Below are positions 1 to 12,100 of a DNA stretch of 64,000 nucleotides, one piece after another. Made by a program: the position numbers and the translations under genes. Origin of the DNA: Rhizoclosmatium globosum (lineage: Eukaryota > Chytridiomycota > Chytridiomycetes > Chytridiales > Chytriomycetaceae); the NCBI GenBank assembly GCA_002104985.1, contig MCGO01000025.1, positions 248,001 through 312,000 of the forward strand, given 5' to 3'. Every line of letters starts with the position of its first letter. Position 1 is the first letter of the stretch. The notes under the pieces were generated by a model. It was not told where the DNA came from. It saw nothing but the letters and a program-made list of their open reading frames with translations, and ran no database searches.

Positions 1-1030
1 CTTTCGATGGCGTGACACTGTTCTTTTCATCCGGCGTAACAGAAATGCAAAGAATTCTTCCAGTTCGTTGATATGCCTCCAAAAATGTCATATGTCCTTT
101 CGTCAATTCTCCCAGCTGATCGAATGGGATGGTGGGATCAAATAAATAACCATCTGATAATAGCCTCTTAATTCGAACCGACCATGGATCAGCCATGATT
201 GTGAAGTTGCTGACGGATTTCTGTGCATCAAAGATTCCTTCTGAAATAAGTTCCTCATCAGTTCGAGTGCAAATAAGTGCTGGAAAAGGCTTTAGTACAA
301 TCCAAGTGAGTTCGGAAAACTTACCAGCCAATAGGATCCACCAGAAGTTCCCGTAATAACTTCGGGCAGCATTCCTTCCTCAAACAGCGACTTCAGAACA
401 CCCATATGATAGTATGTCAAGCTTCCTCCTCCACTAAGTGATAAGGCAGCGCGACTGAAGCAGTGTCAGTAACAATACAGGAACATGAAACACTTACCCA
501 TATCCTTTCGACAAGCTCTTGAAGAATGCACTCTTTTCTTCAGCCTTGACGTTCTGAGATTGAGCGACAAACTTGATACCAGCCTCAACTTCTTGATAAA
601 ACATCTCCAAGTCGACTTTAGTGCCAATATACGAGTTGCTGTAGAGTGCCTCATTCATACAACCCCCATGGTTCTTTTTACAAGCATGTGTGAGATGTTT
701 CATGACTTCTTTCGCATCATTTTCTATCCGAGCCTGGTTCAGCCGTTTCGTTGTTTTACGAATCAATTTCTGGTTATAGATTTCATTTTCGTCGTCTTGT
801 TGATGTTTCCACTCATCATGCCGCATGAACGAATCCAAATAAGCAGCACCGACTTTCCAAGACTCATAATTTGTCGATTGTGAGAGGAGTTGGAGGAGTT
901 TTCGGTGAGGGCCTGGGAGACAACGAAACGTTCGTACAAGAAGACAAACAAGCGAACTAAGAGCAATGCTGTAAGATCCAAGCCCATGATAGAAAGAATG
1001 ATTGCCTATATTCGCAATTAAAGGTGGCAC
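1..1030 (-). CDS. Patatin-like triacylglycerol lipase (Tgl3/4, SDP1 type), 3' part missing
   Basis: Lipid-droplet lipase of the patatin superfamily that hydrolyses triacylglycerol. Exons on the minus strand: 498-1030, 325-454 and 279 down to the window edge, so the C-terminus is outside. The N-terminal region shows the conserved DUF3336-like helices (YESWK, then a GTK segment near residue 140). Exon 2 holds the oxyanion motif SGGGS and the nucleophile elbow GTSGGS (G-x-S-x-G). Exon 3 begins with ALICTRTDEEL, typical of Tgl4/SDP1. Introns are 43 and 45 bp. The second join is one base short of keeping frame, one of the single-base lesions in this part of the window. The start at 1030 is uncertain, because an overlapping frame from 987 also gives a hydrophobic N-terminus. 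The catalytic Asp lies beyond the edge. Confidence 0.85.
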
Positions 1031-1136
1031 CCTATTTCAAGAATTCACACTCACGAGAAGAGGGTATCGGAGGAGCGTGAAGAACAGAGACAATCTGAAA
1101 GCACTTCTATGTGGAGACTTTGAAGCAGACGTTGGT

Positions 1137-1696
1137 TTATTCTTGTCGGCTGAGCGTTGCGAGACTGAAAGAAGGATGGTTGGAGTCTGGGTTTCTGGGT
1201 AACATGGAACTGCAACGAGCCATTTGTTCTGAGCAAGCTGGAGTCGATTCTAGAGATTCATGCTTTGTGTTCATACGTCCCCGTCCCACAGGTGACTTCA
1301 GCTTGAGTCCATGTTTTCTGGGTCGTGCTGTCAAGGGTGAGGCTGTAGGCATGCGGGACGATGCAGAGCTGTATGGATCCCAGAAGGAGGACGACTCGCT
1401 TTGGTCTGAGGAATCGGAGGTATAATCGAAGCGGAGGCCGTCGGTCTTGGAGTTCCTCCGTTCTCCAATCAGTTCTCCTGAACCATTGGAATACCTCGTC
1501 AGTTATCCTTCAATTAAAACGAAGAAAACAAACCTTCAGAATTCTGCCAGGCCACAGAATGGGGCGAAGAGGCGCGTGTCATGGCTGGTGTCGAATTGGA
1601 TGAAGTGACCATGTGCGTTTGTCGAACAAAATTTTGAGTAGACCCGGAAAAACGGGGCGGAAGAACTTTCTTTTCGTTGGCGTGCTTTCCACTCAT
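1137..1696 (-). CDS. Small serine-rich hypothetical protein, two exons
   Basis: Not recognised. Exon 1 runs 1696-1534 and exon 2 runs 1477-1137, joined across a 56-bp GT-AG intron (gtttgt...ttcag) that keeps the frame exactly, giving 167 residues. The N-terminal part is basic (SGKHANEKK). The middle has an acidic Ser/Asp stretch (DSSDQSESSS), followed by a basic Pro/Arg segment (TARPRKHG). No membrane helix or catalytic motif is visible and the protein looks disordered. It lies between the lipase and the JAMM deubiquitinase, all on the same strand. The clean splice and closed frame are the main support that it is real. Confidence 0.5.
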
Positions 1697-1808
1697 CCCT
1701 GGTCACGAATATTTAGTATATTTTTGATTTTAAATTCGTTTCTTTGTTGACCTTCTTGAATCGAATCATGTCATGCATGCACAAATATGAGATCAGACCA
1801 TTCACCAT

Positions 1809-3905
1809 TTATTTCACGAATGATTGAACAAGCTTCTCCTTAACCTTTGCAACAAATTCATCAGCAGCAGCCATAGCTCGTGTGACATCGTCCGTTTCCA
1901 GATCCACAGAGGTATATGCATGAATCTGCAATGCACCCAATAACTTGTCAAGGCGAGACATATTAGGTTTAAACATATAATTCAAGTCAACTCGACTTCA
2001 AGATAGGATTAGTCGTTCGATTGGTTGAAGAAAGTAAACAACTCAACTGCTCATAATCTTTGAACTCATCGACTAGATTTAAAACTTGAGCGAGAATAGA
2101 TGCTGGTACTCCTTTTGATGGGATAATTTTGGAACTGCATGAAAATGGCACACCTGTCATATAAGTTTAAGAAAGTTCCATCTCAGATGCAACCAACTCA
2201 CGGTATTTGCCAGTACTAGATAATTGATCCCCAACACACATCCATTCTGCCCTACTTATCACACCTTCTGTTCGAGAGTCATAGGGAGAATAGATGGCGC
2301 CCACAAACGGCTCAATACCATCTCCATCCCTCAAAAACAAGTGTTGATGATCGGTTTGTGTTTCAATGTCACGAATGGACGGATTTGGGTCAAACGTGGG
2401 ATGCGAGTGATACCAGCCGACAACAACTTTGCCTTTTGACGCAAAGTGGATGTGTGCCTTTACTTCAGACTCGGGATCTATTTCGCACTGTTGGTAAAAA
2501 ATAAGGCATTTATCGAAAATGACGGCGGTGGTTGTACCTGAATTGTTGTGCTGATACTTTTACATGGAAACACTTCATCCACACACAGCACTCGCTCTTG
2601 AGAATTGTAGGTTCCACCCAGAAGCCCAATTATTTCGGTTTCTGCCAAGTGAGCATGAAAATCGATGACGAGTTGTACATTAGAATCGACTATAACTTGG
2701 AAAGGCGGTTGTTTCTCTTGCTGCTCATAGTTTTGGAGAGGAATCAGTCTAAACTCGTTCATATCATCATCCATATCATTTCCATAGTGATAATATTCTC
2801 GTTGAAGCTGCCTTCTTTTCGTTTGAGGAGTTGGGGATCATCTGTTCAAGAGATTTAATGTCAAGTATTGGCAAATTATTGTCACGTACGTTTCATGAGC
2901 TCTTCATCGGTAAAGTACTTGGCATTCTTCATCATGAGTCGTTTCTCCTCGGCGATATCAGCTGCAGTCATAGGTTCTTCATCTGACAAAGGTTTCCCAT
3001 CTTCCCCATGTACAATAGTACGGCCGTCTCCCAATTCACTCTTGTCTACCCATTCTCCATTTCGATTTCTGACTCGTCGTTGACGTTTCACGACTTCCCT
3101 ATCAGACCATGTTATTAACGTATCAAAGAGAGAGCGCATCAACCGAATTCCACCCTGAATATATCTCTCAAGACTCACCCTTTGAAAAACTTGAGCCAGC
3201 CATTGTCTTCTTCGTCTTGCTCACCAACTCCCTCCCCTTCTCCATTCCCTTCTCCTTCTTCAGATTCTTTCTTCGTTTCAAATTGGAAGGAATTGAGGAT
3301 GCTTTGACACCAGTAAAATCAGCATCTGAATTAATACACCCAATTCGTTCCAGAAACTCATGAACACGCGTAATTGCATGAACATCGCCTTGACCTTTCA
3401 GCAGCGGACGCACAGCAGATTTCAGAAGATATTTAGGTTTGATTCTCTGCCATTCATTGACGATCGTGTTTCTGATTTTGAGGTATCGTTCAGCGTTTTT
3501 GAGATTTGCTTTCAGTTTCCCGTTCTTTTGATATGGGTTTTGAGATTCCTTTGTAAAGAACTCTGGACAGGCTTTAACTTCGAGGGGATGAGCGTGGTAT
3601 GGATCAAGAGTCAGGGCTGAGGATTGAGCCAGTTCAGGTTCCTCCGAGGCAGAGGCAGAGACCGAGTAAGGTTTCGGGTGTGTTGGAATTGGTGTTTGAG
3701 GCGGTATTGACTTTGAAGATGAAGAAGCGGTTTCAGGTTGATTTTGAGTTGTGTTTGAGATTGAGGCAAGTGACAGTTTTATCGCCCGCTTCAGATCGGC
3801 GTCGTCGTCGTCTTCGATTTCACCTTCTTTGATCAAAGTGAATCCAACTGCCGCGGTTGGATCGATGGCATCTACCGCGTCGCCAATGTCAAGATCGTCA
3901 TCCAT
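1809..3905 (-). CDS. MYSM1-like histone H2A deubiquitinase (UIM, SWIRM, JAMM/MPN)
   Basis: Zinc metalloprotease expected to remove ubiquitin from histone H2A in chromatin. Exons: 3905-2890, 2841-2538, 2487-2202, 2153-2043 and 1990-1809, with introns of 48-52 bp. Domains in order: an acidic N-terminus with a ubiquitin-interacting-motif-like helix (DADLKRAIKLSLAS, about residues 37-50); a SWIRM domain (from HPLEVKACPEFF to RVHEFLERIGCI, about residues 107-190); a charged linker; and the MPN domain with EIIGLLGG and the complete JAMM zinc motif HSHPTFDPNPSIRD. SWIRM plus MPN is the MYSM1/2A-DUB architecture. The SANT domain of animal MYSM1 was not found. Two frame lesions, near 3175 in a G run and near 2820 in an A run, each need one added base. 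JAMM ligands are intact. Confidence 0.85.
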
Positions 3906-4188
3906 TCGATTGTTGCTGCTTCTTCAATGTTGAAACAAGAAAGCAAAGAAATATGGCACACAGCCCTGGCCCTACTCCTCCTGAAGAATTCAACAATCAG
4001 TTCCCATTCGATAATGATGGCTTTCAAAGCAAGAATGTGCATCAAGAGAGTTCCGCGTGGAATGAACTGGTTTGCATTCCAATTAACTCGAAAGGTCCAC
4101 TGCTGATATAATACCAGCATGATACTCAAAGCAACATGCTGCAAACGAATTCTCTGCTCCGTCAACACGCCAACTCACTGACCCATCA
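3906..4188. other. Intergenic, divergent promoters of the MYSM1-like and beta-mannosidase genes
   Basis: The space between the two divergent start codons. A short open frame (3953-4111) begins at an ATG but resembles nothing I know. It could be upstream coding sequence of the mannosidase if another base is missing here, as in the rest of this gene. Confidence 0.35.
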
Positions 4189-6790
4189 ATGTGGTCTCTA
4201 AGTGAATGGAGCAACGTCCCAACCCATAAACTGAGAATAACATCTGAGATTCCAGTCGCGAGTTTTCCTACCGATGTGTTTGCCGACCTTCTGGCTGCCA
4301 AGGAGATCCTGACCCTTTTGTTGCGTTCAACGAACACGAGGTGTCTTGGGTATCATTGCGCAACTGGAAGTATACATGCCATTTTCAATTCACTGAAACA
4401 GTCTCTTGGGGTGCCTGTGACCTGTGTTTCGATGGATTGGATACAGTCGCGGAAGTGTTGTTGAACGGTACAAGCATTGGCAAGTCCGATAACATGTTTG
4501 TTCCCCTCCGCATCAGTGTTGCGCACCTGCTGACAAAGAACAACGTGCTCGAGATTCGTTTTGAATCGGCAGTCAACGTTGCCAAGGCACGAGAGTTAGA
4601 ATATGGAAAGAGTATGGTTTGGAACGGGGACGCATCCAGAGTATATCTGCGTAAAGCGCAGTACCATTGGGGCTGGGATTGGGGTCCAACGCTCGTGTCT
4701 TGTGGGGTTTGGAGAAACGTAAGACTGGAATGCTATGATGCCCGCATTGTTGATGTGCATTGCGTCACACGCGTACACATTCACTCAAGCATGCCACTTT
4801 GACGGTCTTTGCAGAAGTCGACATATCTAGAATTGGTTTGCTACTAGAAGACATGGCCTGCCTTGTCTCTTTGCAAACACCAACCGGAATTACCCTCTTC
4901 AACAAAGCATTTCGCGGGTTCAAGACCAAGCCATATAACGACTCTCATAAAGTCTTGGAATATACTATCGAAAACCCTGAATTATGGTTTCCTATTGGTA
5001 CTGGAAAACAACCATTGTACAAACTCAAATGCACCCTTCTCCATCCATCCTATCCCATTCCATTAAGCACCTATAGCAGAAAGCTCGGAATTCGTCGTCT
5101 AGAACTTATTGAGACTAAACTTCCTGGGCCAGGCGATAAAATGACCTTTTACTTTTCCATCAACAACCGTCCCATCTTTTGTGCCGGAAGCAACTGGATA
5201 CCAGCCGACTCCCTCCTCTCTCGTGTCACCAAAGATACATACAAAAAGTGGTTGACTGTCCTTGTGAACGGGAATCAAAATATGGTCCGTGTATGGGGTG
5301 GAGGCGTTTACGAAGACGATTCGTTCTACCAACTTTGTGATGAAATGGGAATTCTTGTTTGGCAGGACTTCATGTTTGCCTGTGGTGCCTATCCTGCACA
5401 TGGAGAGTTTGTTTTGTCTGTTGAGAAGGAGGCACAGGCTGTTGTAAAACGGTTGAGACGGTTTGCAAGCGTTGCCATTTTTACGGGAAATAATGAGGAT
5501 TATGCGTTTGCAGAGAGTTACCCAGAGTTGGGGTATGACCTGGAAATGATGATGAGAAACAGTGGCTTGCATCCAAATTTCCTGCCCGATACATTTACGA
5601 GCGGGTATTTCCTCGTGTTATTTCTGAGCTGTGGCCTGAAATTCCTTACAAGCCTGGTTCGCCGTGGACGTCAAATGGAAGCGCAAGTAGCGATACATCT
5701 TCTGGAGATATTCACCAATGGAATGTATGGCATGGAACCCAAGAACCATATCAAAACTATGGGAAATTGGCAGGAAGATTTATTTCTGAGTTTGGAATGC
5801 AAGCGTTTCCGACAGTCAAAACGACTCATTCATTTTTTGAGGCAGGAACCTCAGAAGCTGAAATGGACCCTGTATGTAAAGTTGTGACTTTCATAACAAA
5901 GCTACAGGATTTGCGAAACGTCTCGCTGGATATGTTTTTGAAAACGTGAGATTTGGAACTGGATTGAACGAGTTTACGTAAGTTTGTTTACATTACTATT
6001 TGGTCTTCATTCCTCTAACAGAATTATGAATTAAGGTACGCGACGCAGTTGATGCAAGCAGAAGCGCTTTCCACCGCTTACCGTCTGTGGAAGCGAGAAT
6101 GGGGATCCCCTCATAATCGACGAGTAGGCGGAGCCCTCGTTTGGCAATTGAATGATTGTTGGCCGTGCGTTAGCTGGTCCATCTGCGATTACAATCTCAA
6201 TCCTAAACCAGCGTACTTCAGCATTAAACGCGAACTAGCCCCGATTACACTTGGAATTGAAAGACGTGTCGTTGAAGAATCAGACACCATATTTTTGGAT
6301 GTATGGGGGGTGAACACATCAGATACCGAAATTCGCGGCACGTTGGTGATAACTGGGTTTGACTATGAGTCAGGGCATAATCCTCACAAATGGACATTTG
6401 GGAAATCGGTATTCCCGTGAATGGATCTGTCGAGCTGGAAACAGTTTGCATTTTGGGGACGGAAAAGGCTGTTGTGATTAGAGCCCAACTCGTTGATGAT
6501 GTTGATGGAACAGTCATTTGTTCAACAATTGATTGGCCTCAGCCTCTAAGACACTTGCCAATCGCTATTCCTGACAGAGGTATTCGAGTCGAGGTTGCAC
6601 ATAACCGCAAATCTTTGAGCATCAGTGCGTTAAGACCAGTGAAAGGACTGTGGTTGAGCTTTGGGGGGAGGGTGCAGACGCAGTGATAGTTTCCGATAAT
6701 ATGTTGGATTTGGTTCCTGGTCTCGAAGTGAAAGTCGGGGTGTTGGGATTAAAGGAAGGGACAGTTGTTACATGGAATCATTATAAATAG
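4189..6790 (+). CDS. Beta-mannosidase, glycoside hydrolase family 2 (frame-disrupted in this assembly)
   Basis: Removes terminal beta-mannose from N-glycan fragments or plant mannans. The whole GH2 order is present: sugar-binding domain (MWSLSEWSNVP, AYHW/GWDWGP-type motif), immunoglobulin-like middle, TIM barrel with acid/base Glu in FTGNNEDY and nucleophile Glu in ISEFGMQ, and the C-terminal SDNALDLVPG-like strand. One intron at 5978-6035 splices cleanly. The reading frame is broken at about 4305, 4790, 5580, 5893, 6410 and 6665. Every break needs one added base, for example in a six-G run at 6665, and homology continues without a gap across each one. That pattern favours sequencing deletions over decay. 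The start at 4189 is the first Met giving the conserved Met-Trp start, and a few upstream codons are possible. No convincing signal peptide is seen. Confidence 0.85.
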
Positions 6791-6833
6791 TTAAAATACA
6801 TCAACATTTAATGTATGTACACTTGAATAACTT

Positions 6834-7673
6834 TTAATCATGTCGCTTTGGATCCAAAACAGCGAACAGCTGCACGATATTGAAAAACGGCACACACAAG
6901 ACCGATAAAGATACTGAACCAATGATGATTTGTTTTGTTGTATCAAACATGTAGTATGAAGCCGCTTCTTCTCCAATGGGCCAAACGTCATAAACGCGGC
7001 CACACCAATCAGCAATCCAGTTTGCAAAAACAAATCAAGACCAATGACAAAGATAAATGGACCTGCAAGTGCAGAGATACACTGAGAGTGTGTCGCGGGT
7101 AGAAAAAGGAAAGGACGAGCGGAATAGTTTCGAAAGGGATAAGGAAGAGTTGACGGCCAGTGGTCGTTGTGAATATTCCGCCTGAAGAAAGGCAGATAAA
7201 TTGAATTCCCCAACACATTCCGTAAACGGCGTTTGAAAGGAAGTGACCGGCTGCTGGATAGAAGCCATACAAAAGGCCACCAGTGAATCCCGTAAGCATC
7301 CATATTGAGAGATACAATGCAGCACGTTGTGAGTATCCAGTGGAAGGCTCGACTGTGGAGGAGAAAAAGGGTTTTAATGTTTGACAGCAGATGTCAAGTT
7401 GAATTCAGTCTCACCATTCCAAGTGATGATAGTTGACAGAGTTGAAAAGGATACGAAGCCGTTAAAGTATACGGCAAGATATGAGCCCGATCCGCCGAGG
7501 GTTGCAGTGTAGATTCCAAGAATAATGAGTAGAATGGCGACGAGAATCGTTTCCCAGTTTTGACTGCCTTGCGTAGTGAGCACGACTTCATTCAAGTATA
7601 TGCCGAATGCTTCTGGAGCTGGAAGTGGCGCGGCGGAGGCAAGAAGGGGAAAGCTCAAAAGTAAGAGGGCCAT
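6834..7673 (-). CDS. Multi-pass membrane protein, DUF4203/TMEM198-like
   Basis: A secretory signal peptide (ALLLLSFPLLASAAP) is followed by about six to seven hydrophobic helices rich in Gly, in the manner of the DUF4203 (TMEM198-like) fold. A GT-AG intron at about 7362-7416 links the first hydrophobic hairpin to the second block beginning YSQRAALYLSIWMLTGF. Two further frame changes, near 7095 and near 6968, each need one added base. After correction the protein ends in a helix and the short basic tail FAVLDPKRHD, about 260 residues in all. Family assignment rests on topology and glycine pattern only. Function is unknown and transport or scaffold roles are possible. It is convergent with the mannosidase, 43 bp apart. 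Confidence 0.5.
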
Positions 7674-7701
7674 CTTTTTTTTGAATAATAATCAAAACAC
7701 T

Positions 7702-8986
7702 TTACTTATCGAATAGAGGAGTTTGTTTCATCCGTTTCGATATTTCATACATACGAACTTCTTCCTCCGTGTCCAGTAAATCCACCATGTTATCTTCAGC
7801 CACTTCAACACGTTGTTTCTTCATGAATCCAGCCTCCAATCCATCAAAGACCAGCTGAACAGCCTCAGCTTTTCGTTTTGTTACTCTCTCAGCTTTCAAC
7901 AGCGCGTCATAGGCTTTCACATGCATTCGAATGTGATGAAGAGCTGTCTGTCGAGTGAGTTCCTTTGTTTCACCGGACGTATCGACTTCCGTTTCAGCAT
8001 ACCTAATAACCCCACCAGGTCCAATCCAAATCAGAATCCATTGGTTTCTGAAATCCGTCAATATTCCAACTGGCGGTGGGCGACCCGAAATATCGAATAA
8101 TGAATTTGAAGCTAACGTATAACCGATGGCTTCAACCAAGTCTTCAGGCACAAAAGGTTGTAAATTCAATTTCAGAACCATCGCTATTTGGTTTCGATTG
8201 ATCAAACGACAAGCACTGGGAACAATATATAAGTCCGCATTTCCAGCCAAGTGCTGAGAAGTAGCTCCAACAATCGTGCTGAGGTAGGGGGATTCTATTG
8301 ACTTTTTGACTTGAACAGATTGGATGTCCTCGAGGAACCGCTATTTCAAGCAGTTAAGGAAAATGCTACTGATATACGAAAACTAACCTTAAAGTATGTA
8401 AAATACGCGTCTTTGTTGATGGAATCTGACTCGTTGTCGGGTAGGGGCCAGTCGAAAAGGGCAGGTAATTCAAAGTCCAAAGTATCGACGGAATCTAGCG
8501 CAATTGCTTCGCAAACAAATCCAGCCTTCTCTACTATCTCAATTTTGAGACTTGATATTTGGACTGTTTCATCTTTTTGAGGAATTCTGAAATCATTGCT
8601 TTAAGTTCATCCAGATCAGCCTTTGCGGCGGCAACCGCATGTACTACAACAAATAGTCAACTACTCTGTACGATTGTGCAGGATATAGTATATAACTTCT
8701 TGTATACCTGTGTTAGTTGACAACTCCTTGGAAGATTTGATTATCAGGGCCGTTTTCGCCGTTCGTCCAGCCTTGAGATTTGATAGAAGGAGATTGGGTG
8801 CCAGTGCATCACTTTCAACATTCGTGTGGACGGTAAAGTCGGGAAGTGAAACATTGGGAAAGAAAACCGCGAGCATATCAGCGACATCCAACAGTGGCTT
8901 CAGTCTTTCATTTTCGCCGGCATAATGCGTCTCAATCTTTCCTGGCTGGTTACCAGCGTACTTGACGAAGAAGACTTGGTTGGTCA
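7702..8986 (-). CDS. Possible Crinkler-like protein: beta-grasp-like N-terminus, coiled coil, nuclease-like C-terminus
   Basis: Start ATG at 8986, with introns at about 8612-8706 and 8344-8390. About 95 N-terminal residues (TNQVFFVKYAGN...ALIIKSS) look like the compact header domain of Crinkler (CRN) proteins. A charged helix follows (AAAKADLDELKAMISEFLKK). The C-terminal block has the spacing of a PD-(D/E)XK-type fold: an Asp in AGNADLYIV, a strand with Lys (AMVLKLN), a Gln/Glu-rich helix, then GILTDF and WILIWIG, the 'v-LTD-x(n)-W-f' pattern of CRN/RHS-type C-termini. The usual acidic residue before the Lys strand is not evident, so catalysis is doubtful. The tail is charged and helical. 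One base is missing at about 8570, in a run of five A. Assignment is by remembered pattern only, and it may instead be a lineage-specific protein. Confidence 0.4.
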
Positions 8987-9122
8987 TGAAACCAAATGAC
9001 CCCTGATGACACAAGAAAAAGAAAGAATAATCTAAATACCATTTTCCGTTCGAGTTATTAGATGTGATATTTCTTTTAATCCAGTTTGAATCATTTATTT
9101 GATCCTATCTGTCTGTGATCGA

Positions 9123-12100
9123 ATGAACATAATCGAGGAGAAGGGCATCACGCGGCTGCACCCGCACGTGCAGACATCGCTGATCTCGCGCGGCAGTTCT
9201 CAGATGGCCTGGGTCGGGACAGTCAGCGCGGCGGTTCGAGCGTGGGCGGCAAAGGCGCCAATGTCGTTGTTGTCGAGTCCGCAGCCACCCTCGTCGACTA
9301 CTTACCAACTTCAAGTCAACCAAGTCTGGCGCATCCGCAAACCGACACTCTTTCTCGCTCAAACTCTCTTCGATCAAGGCCAATTGACCCACCTTCTACC
9401 ACAACAACAACAACAACAACTACTACAACTCCACTCAATCGCCCGCCTGACCCTGCACAATGTAAGCACTTGATCTAGCATCCTTTGAGAATTGAGATGC
9501 TGTCTTGCGTTATCCAGTGTGCTCATTTACCTTCAATTAGGACCTTGAACACGCAGAGTTCTCGCTGCGCCGTTCCTTTGCCCTTGTTCGTGTCGGCTCG
9601 GCCTTGCTTTCTCTCTTTGCCGCAAACAGTTCGTCAACGACTCTGTCGCTCTCGGCAAGGGACAAACAAGCCTTCGTCACAGCTCAAATCATGGAAATTG
9701 ATCGGCACTTTAAGGACTTTAAGCATGACTACGAAAGCTTACTCAGATGGCAGAACAACAATGCAATTCTTACAGGAGCTGCGGTGAGTGTTTCACATGT
9801 TTAGGTGATGGGTTTGGCAAGTGGGAGATAACCTGCATTCCTTCACCCACTGAAACCCATCACACATTTCTTCTCTCGATCTTGAGTATTCTGAACTATG
9901 CCATTGAAAACTGACTTGATGTAATAGGGCACTCCTTCTATTCCTTGGTCCTACAAAGCCTTCCAAAACGACAAATCAAGAATTGCTGGTCTTGTTGATA
10001 AAGCAACATCTGTCGAAGATTTATGTCTAGTTCTATGGGATTCGTTTGTGCGCGATTTCAATCACCATCAATCAGAGGTACAACCCATTAGTCATGAGTG
10101 TCTTGTGCCTTGAGTAACTCGTCCTTTCTTAGGCATCAAACGTATCGCAACCGACAACACCGCCCTCCGATATTGCTGCAATGATTGCCCTCGCCTTAAA
10201 AATTCGTGAATGCTGTCGTACTGCAGTGAAACTGAGCTTGGATTCACCAAATGACACAACTTTCTGCCTCATAAAAACTTCAGAGATTCTGTTTTGCTGC
10301 GATGCCTTATGCGAAGGAATCTCTCAATTGGAATATCCGCCCCACATTATTGACGCCATTATGGTGATTGGTGGATTCGACCTGTATCCTTTGCTTTCTA
10401 CAGATATTTCAAACTCTGCGGTGAACTTGGTTTCGCTCATGTCAAAAACAATGATTCGTGTATGTATTGAAACTCATCTCAGAAAAATGTCTAATTCCAC
10501 TCCTTTCAGAAACAATTCAATTGGACTCTTCGGGAACCTCGTAATTCTGATCGGTCTTCTTCTGAAAGTCTTTCCCTCGCGCTTTCAAACTGGGGCAATC
10601 AACTTGATACTCTCTCAAAACTCCTGCTCGACACAATCCAGTCGTTGCAGAATACTGACATTCTTTCTGGGGACTTCAAATCTCTTCAACCATCAAAACA
10701 TCGTTTGGGCAAAGAAAACTCCTCATCGGCTACACTAGTACGAACTCGCAAATCGCACAGCTCCACAATTGCTACAGCCGCATCCACAACGTCTCTTCTA
10801 CTCACCAAAAAGAAATCGGGTGTTCCAGTTATGCCCCCACTATCAGTACCGCGGTCAGTCATGTTTGACCATGCTTTGATGGGAAACCTTCCTCAGCCAA
10901 CCATCCTTGTGGAGCAAAAGGACGTCTTTGCCTCGATCCCTGCCGAATTTCGTCATGCACTTAGACGCCATGCGAGTGTAGAAGACCTGGCTGGGTACAT
11001 GACCAAAGCAGAGCTAATGAGTCATGTGATGCGACGATGGGAGAGCCTGCTTTTGGAAACGAGTGTTTCTGGTATTTCTGTTGATACTGGATCTAGTTAC
11101 GACGAAGACCTTGATTTCAGCCGTGTATTGGTGTCGTGGCAAGGATCCACACGGGTTTCAACGCAGTGGTCGTTGTCGTCTCAGAACTTAGAATATCAAC
11201 AGAGTTTGGACGGTGTAGGATTAAAAAGAAGTGAAGATGAACGTGGAAAGATTCGGTTGGGTGTTCGAAAATGTGGGTTCGTGGTGACAGGATTGTTGCA
11301 GAACCTTGTGGAGACTGCAAACTCTTTGCAACCATCGCAACAACAAAACCAAAAGCAAACTGCTTTGATTGAATCGGTCAAACAATGCGTGACTGAATTT
11401 CTCGAAATTGTGGGAGATATCAAAGCAAATTGTGCGGAATCGTTGCAAAAACGAATTCTTGCCGCGAATGTCGAGCAGCGAGATGCTTTGGCTCTTTTGT
11501 TGGACCTCGTTGATGATGCATTGGAAGACGTTTACATTGTTGTTGAGGTTGTGAGTACAAAGGATCTCAATGTAATTCAACAAGAACCTGTTGCGTGCTT
11601 GTTTTCGTTGATTGAAAACATTGGGCTGGTGCAGCGATGGATGGAGAAACTTGTTGGAATGGTGATGTGGGAGGAAGGGATTGTTGATGAAATCGTTGTT
11701 GACGAGGACGGTGTGGTTGTAGTTGAAATGGAAGGGGTTAAGAAAGTTGTCGATAATGTAAGCAGAGTGAGTCGAAGTCGAATCAAGTCATTGGAGAGTC
11801 GCTCTTTGCTGGTAACTAGAGCTTGTGTAGCCAAGTAGTAGCAGATCTCTAAAATAATCGATTATAGCCGCAATGCCCAGATGTCGAAATTGATGAAGTG
11901 ACGAGCGGTTTGAAAGGACTTCGGAAATCCAATGAACACATTATTTTTGAAAGTGTGGTGTTGTCAACAAATGGGCAACGTGGGAAATTGAGCTGCGTTC
12001 GCGTCAAGTACGCCACGTTATTCAAGCTTGTGGAACATATTGTGAAGCCGAATTCGTTTGGTAACTATCGATTGTTTATCTCTAGAATGTGGCTAACTTC

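Noticed and set aside
4189..6790. Beta-mannosidase as a true pseudogene
   Set aside because: All six lesions need the same one-base addition, no premature stop by substitution was seen, catalytic residues are intact, and neighbouring housekeeping genes show the same lesion type.
9242..9478. Alternative plus-strand frame with a Thr run at the start of RasGEF copy 1
   Set aside because: The other frame ends in phase with the 9462 donor and continues directly into exon 2, so it is preferred, although a frame change inside this exon cannot be excluded.
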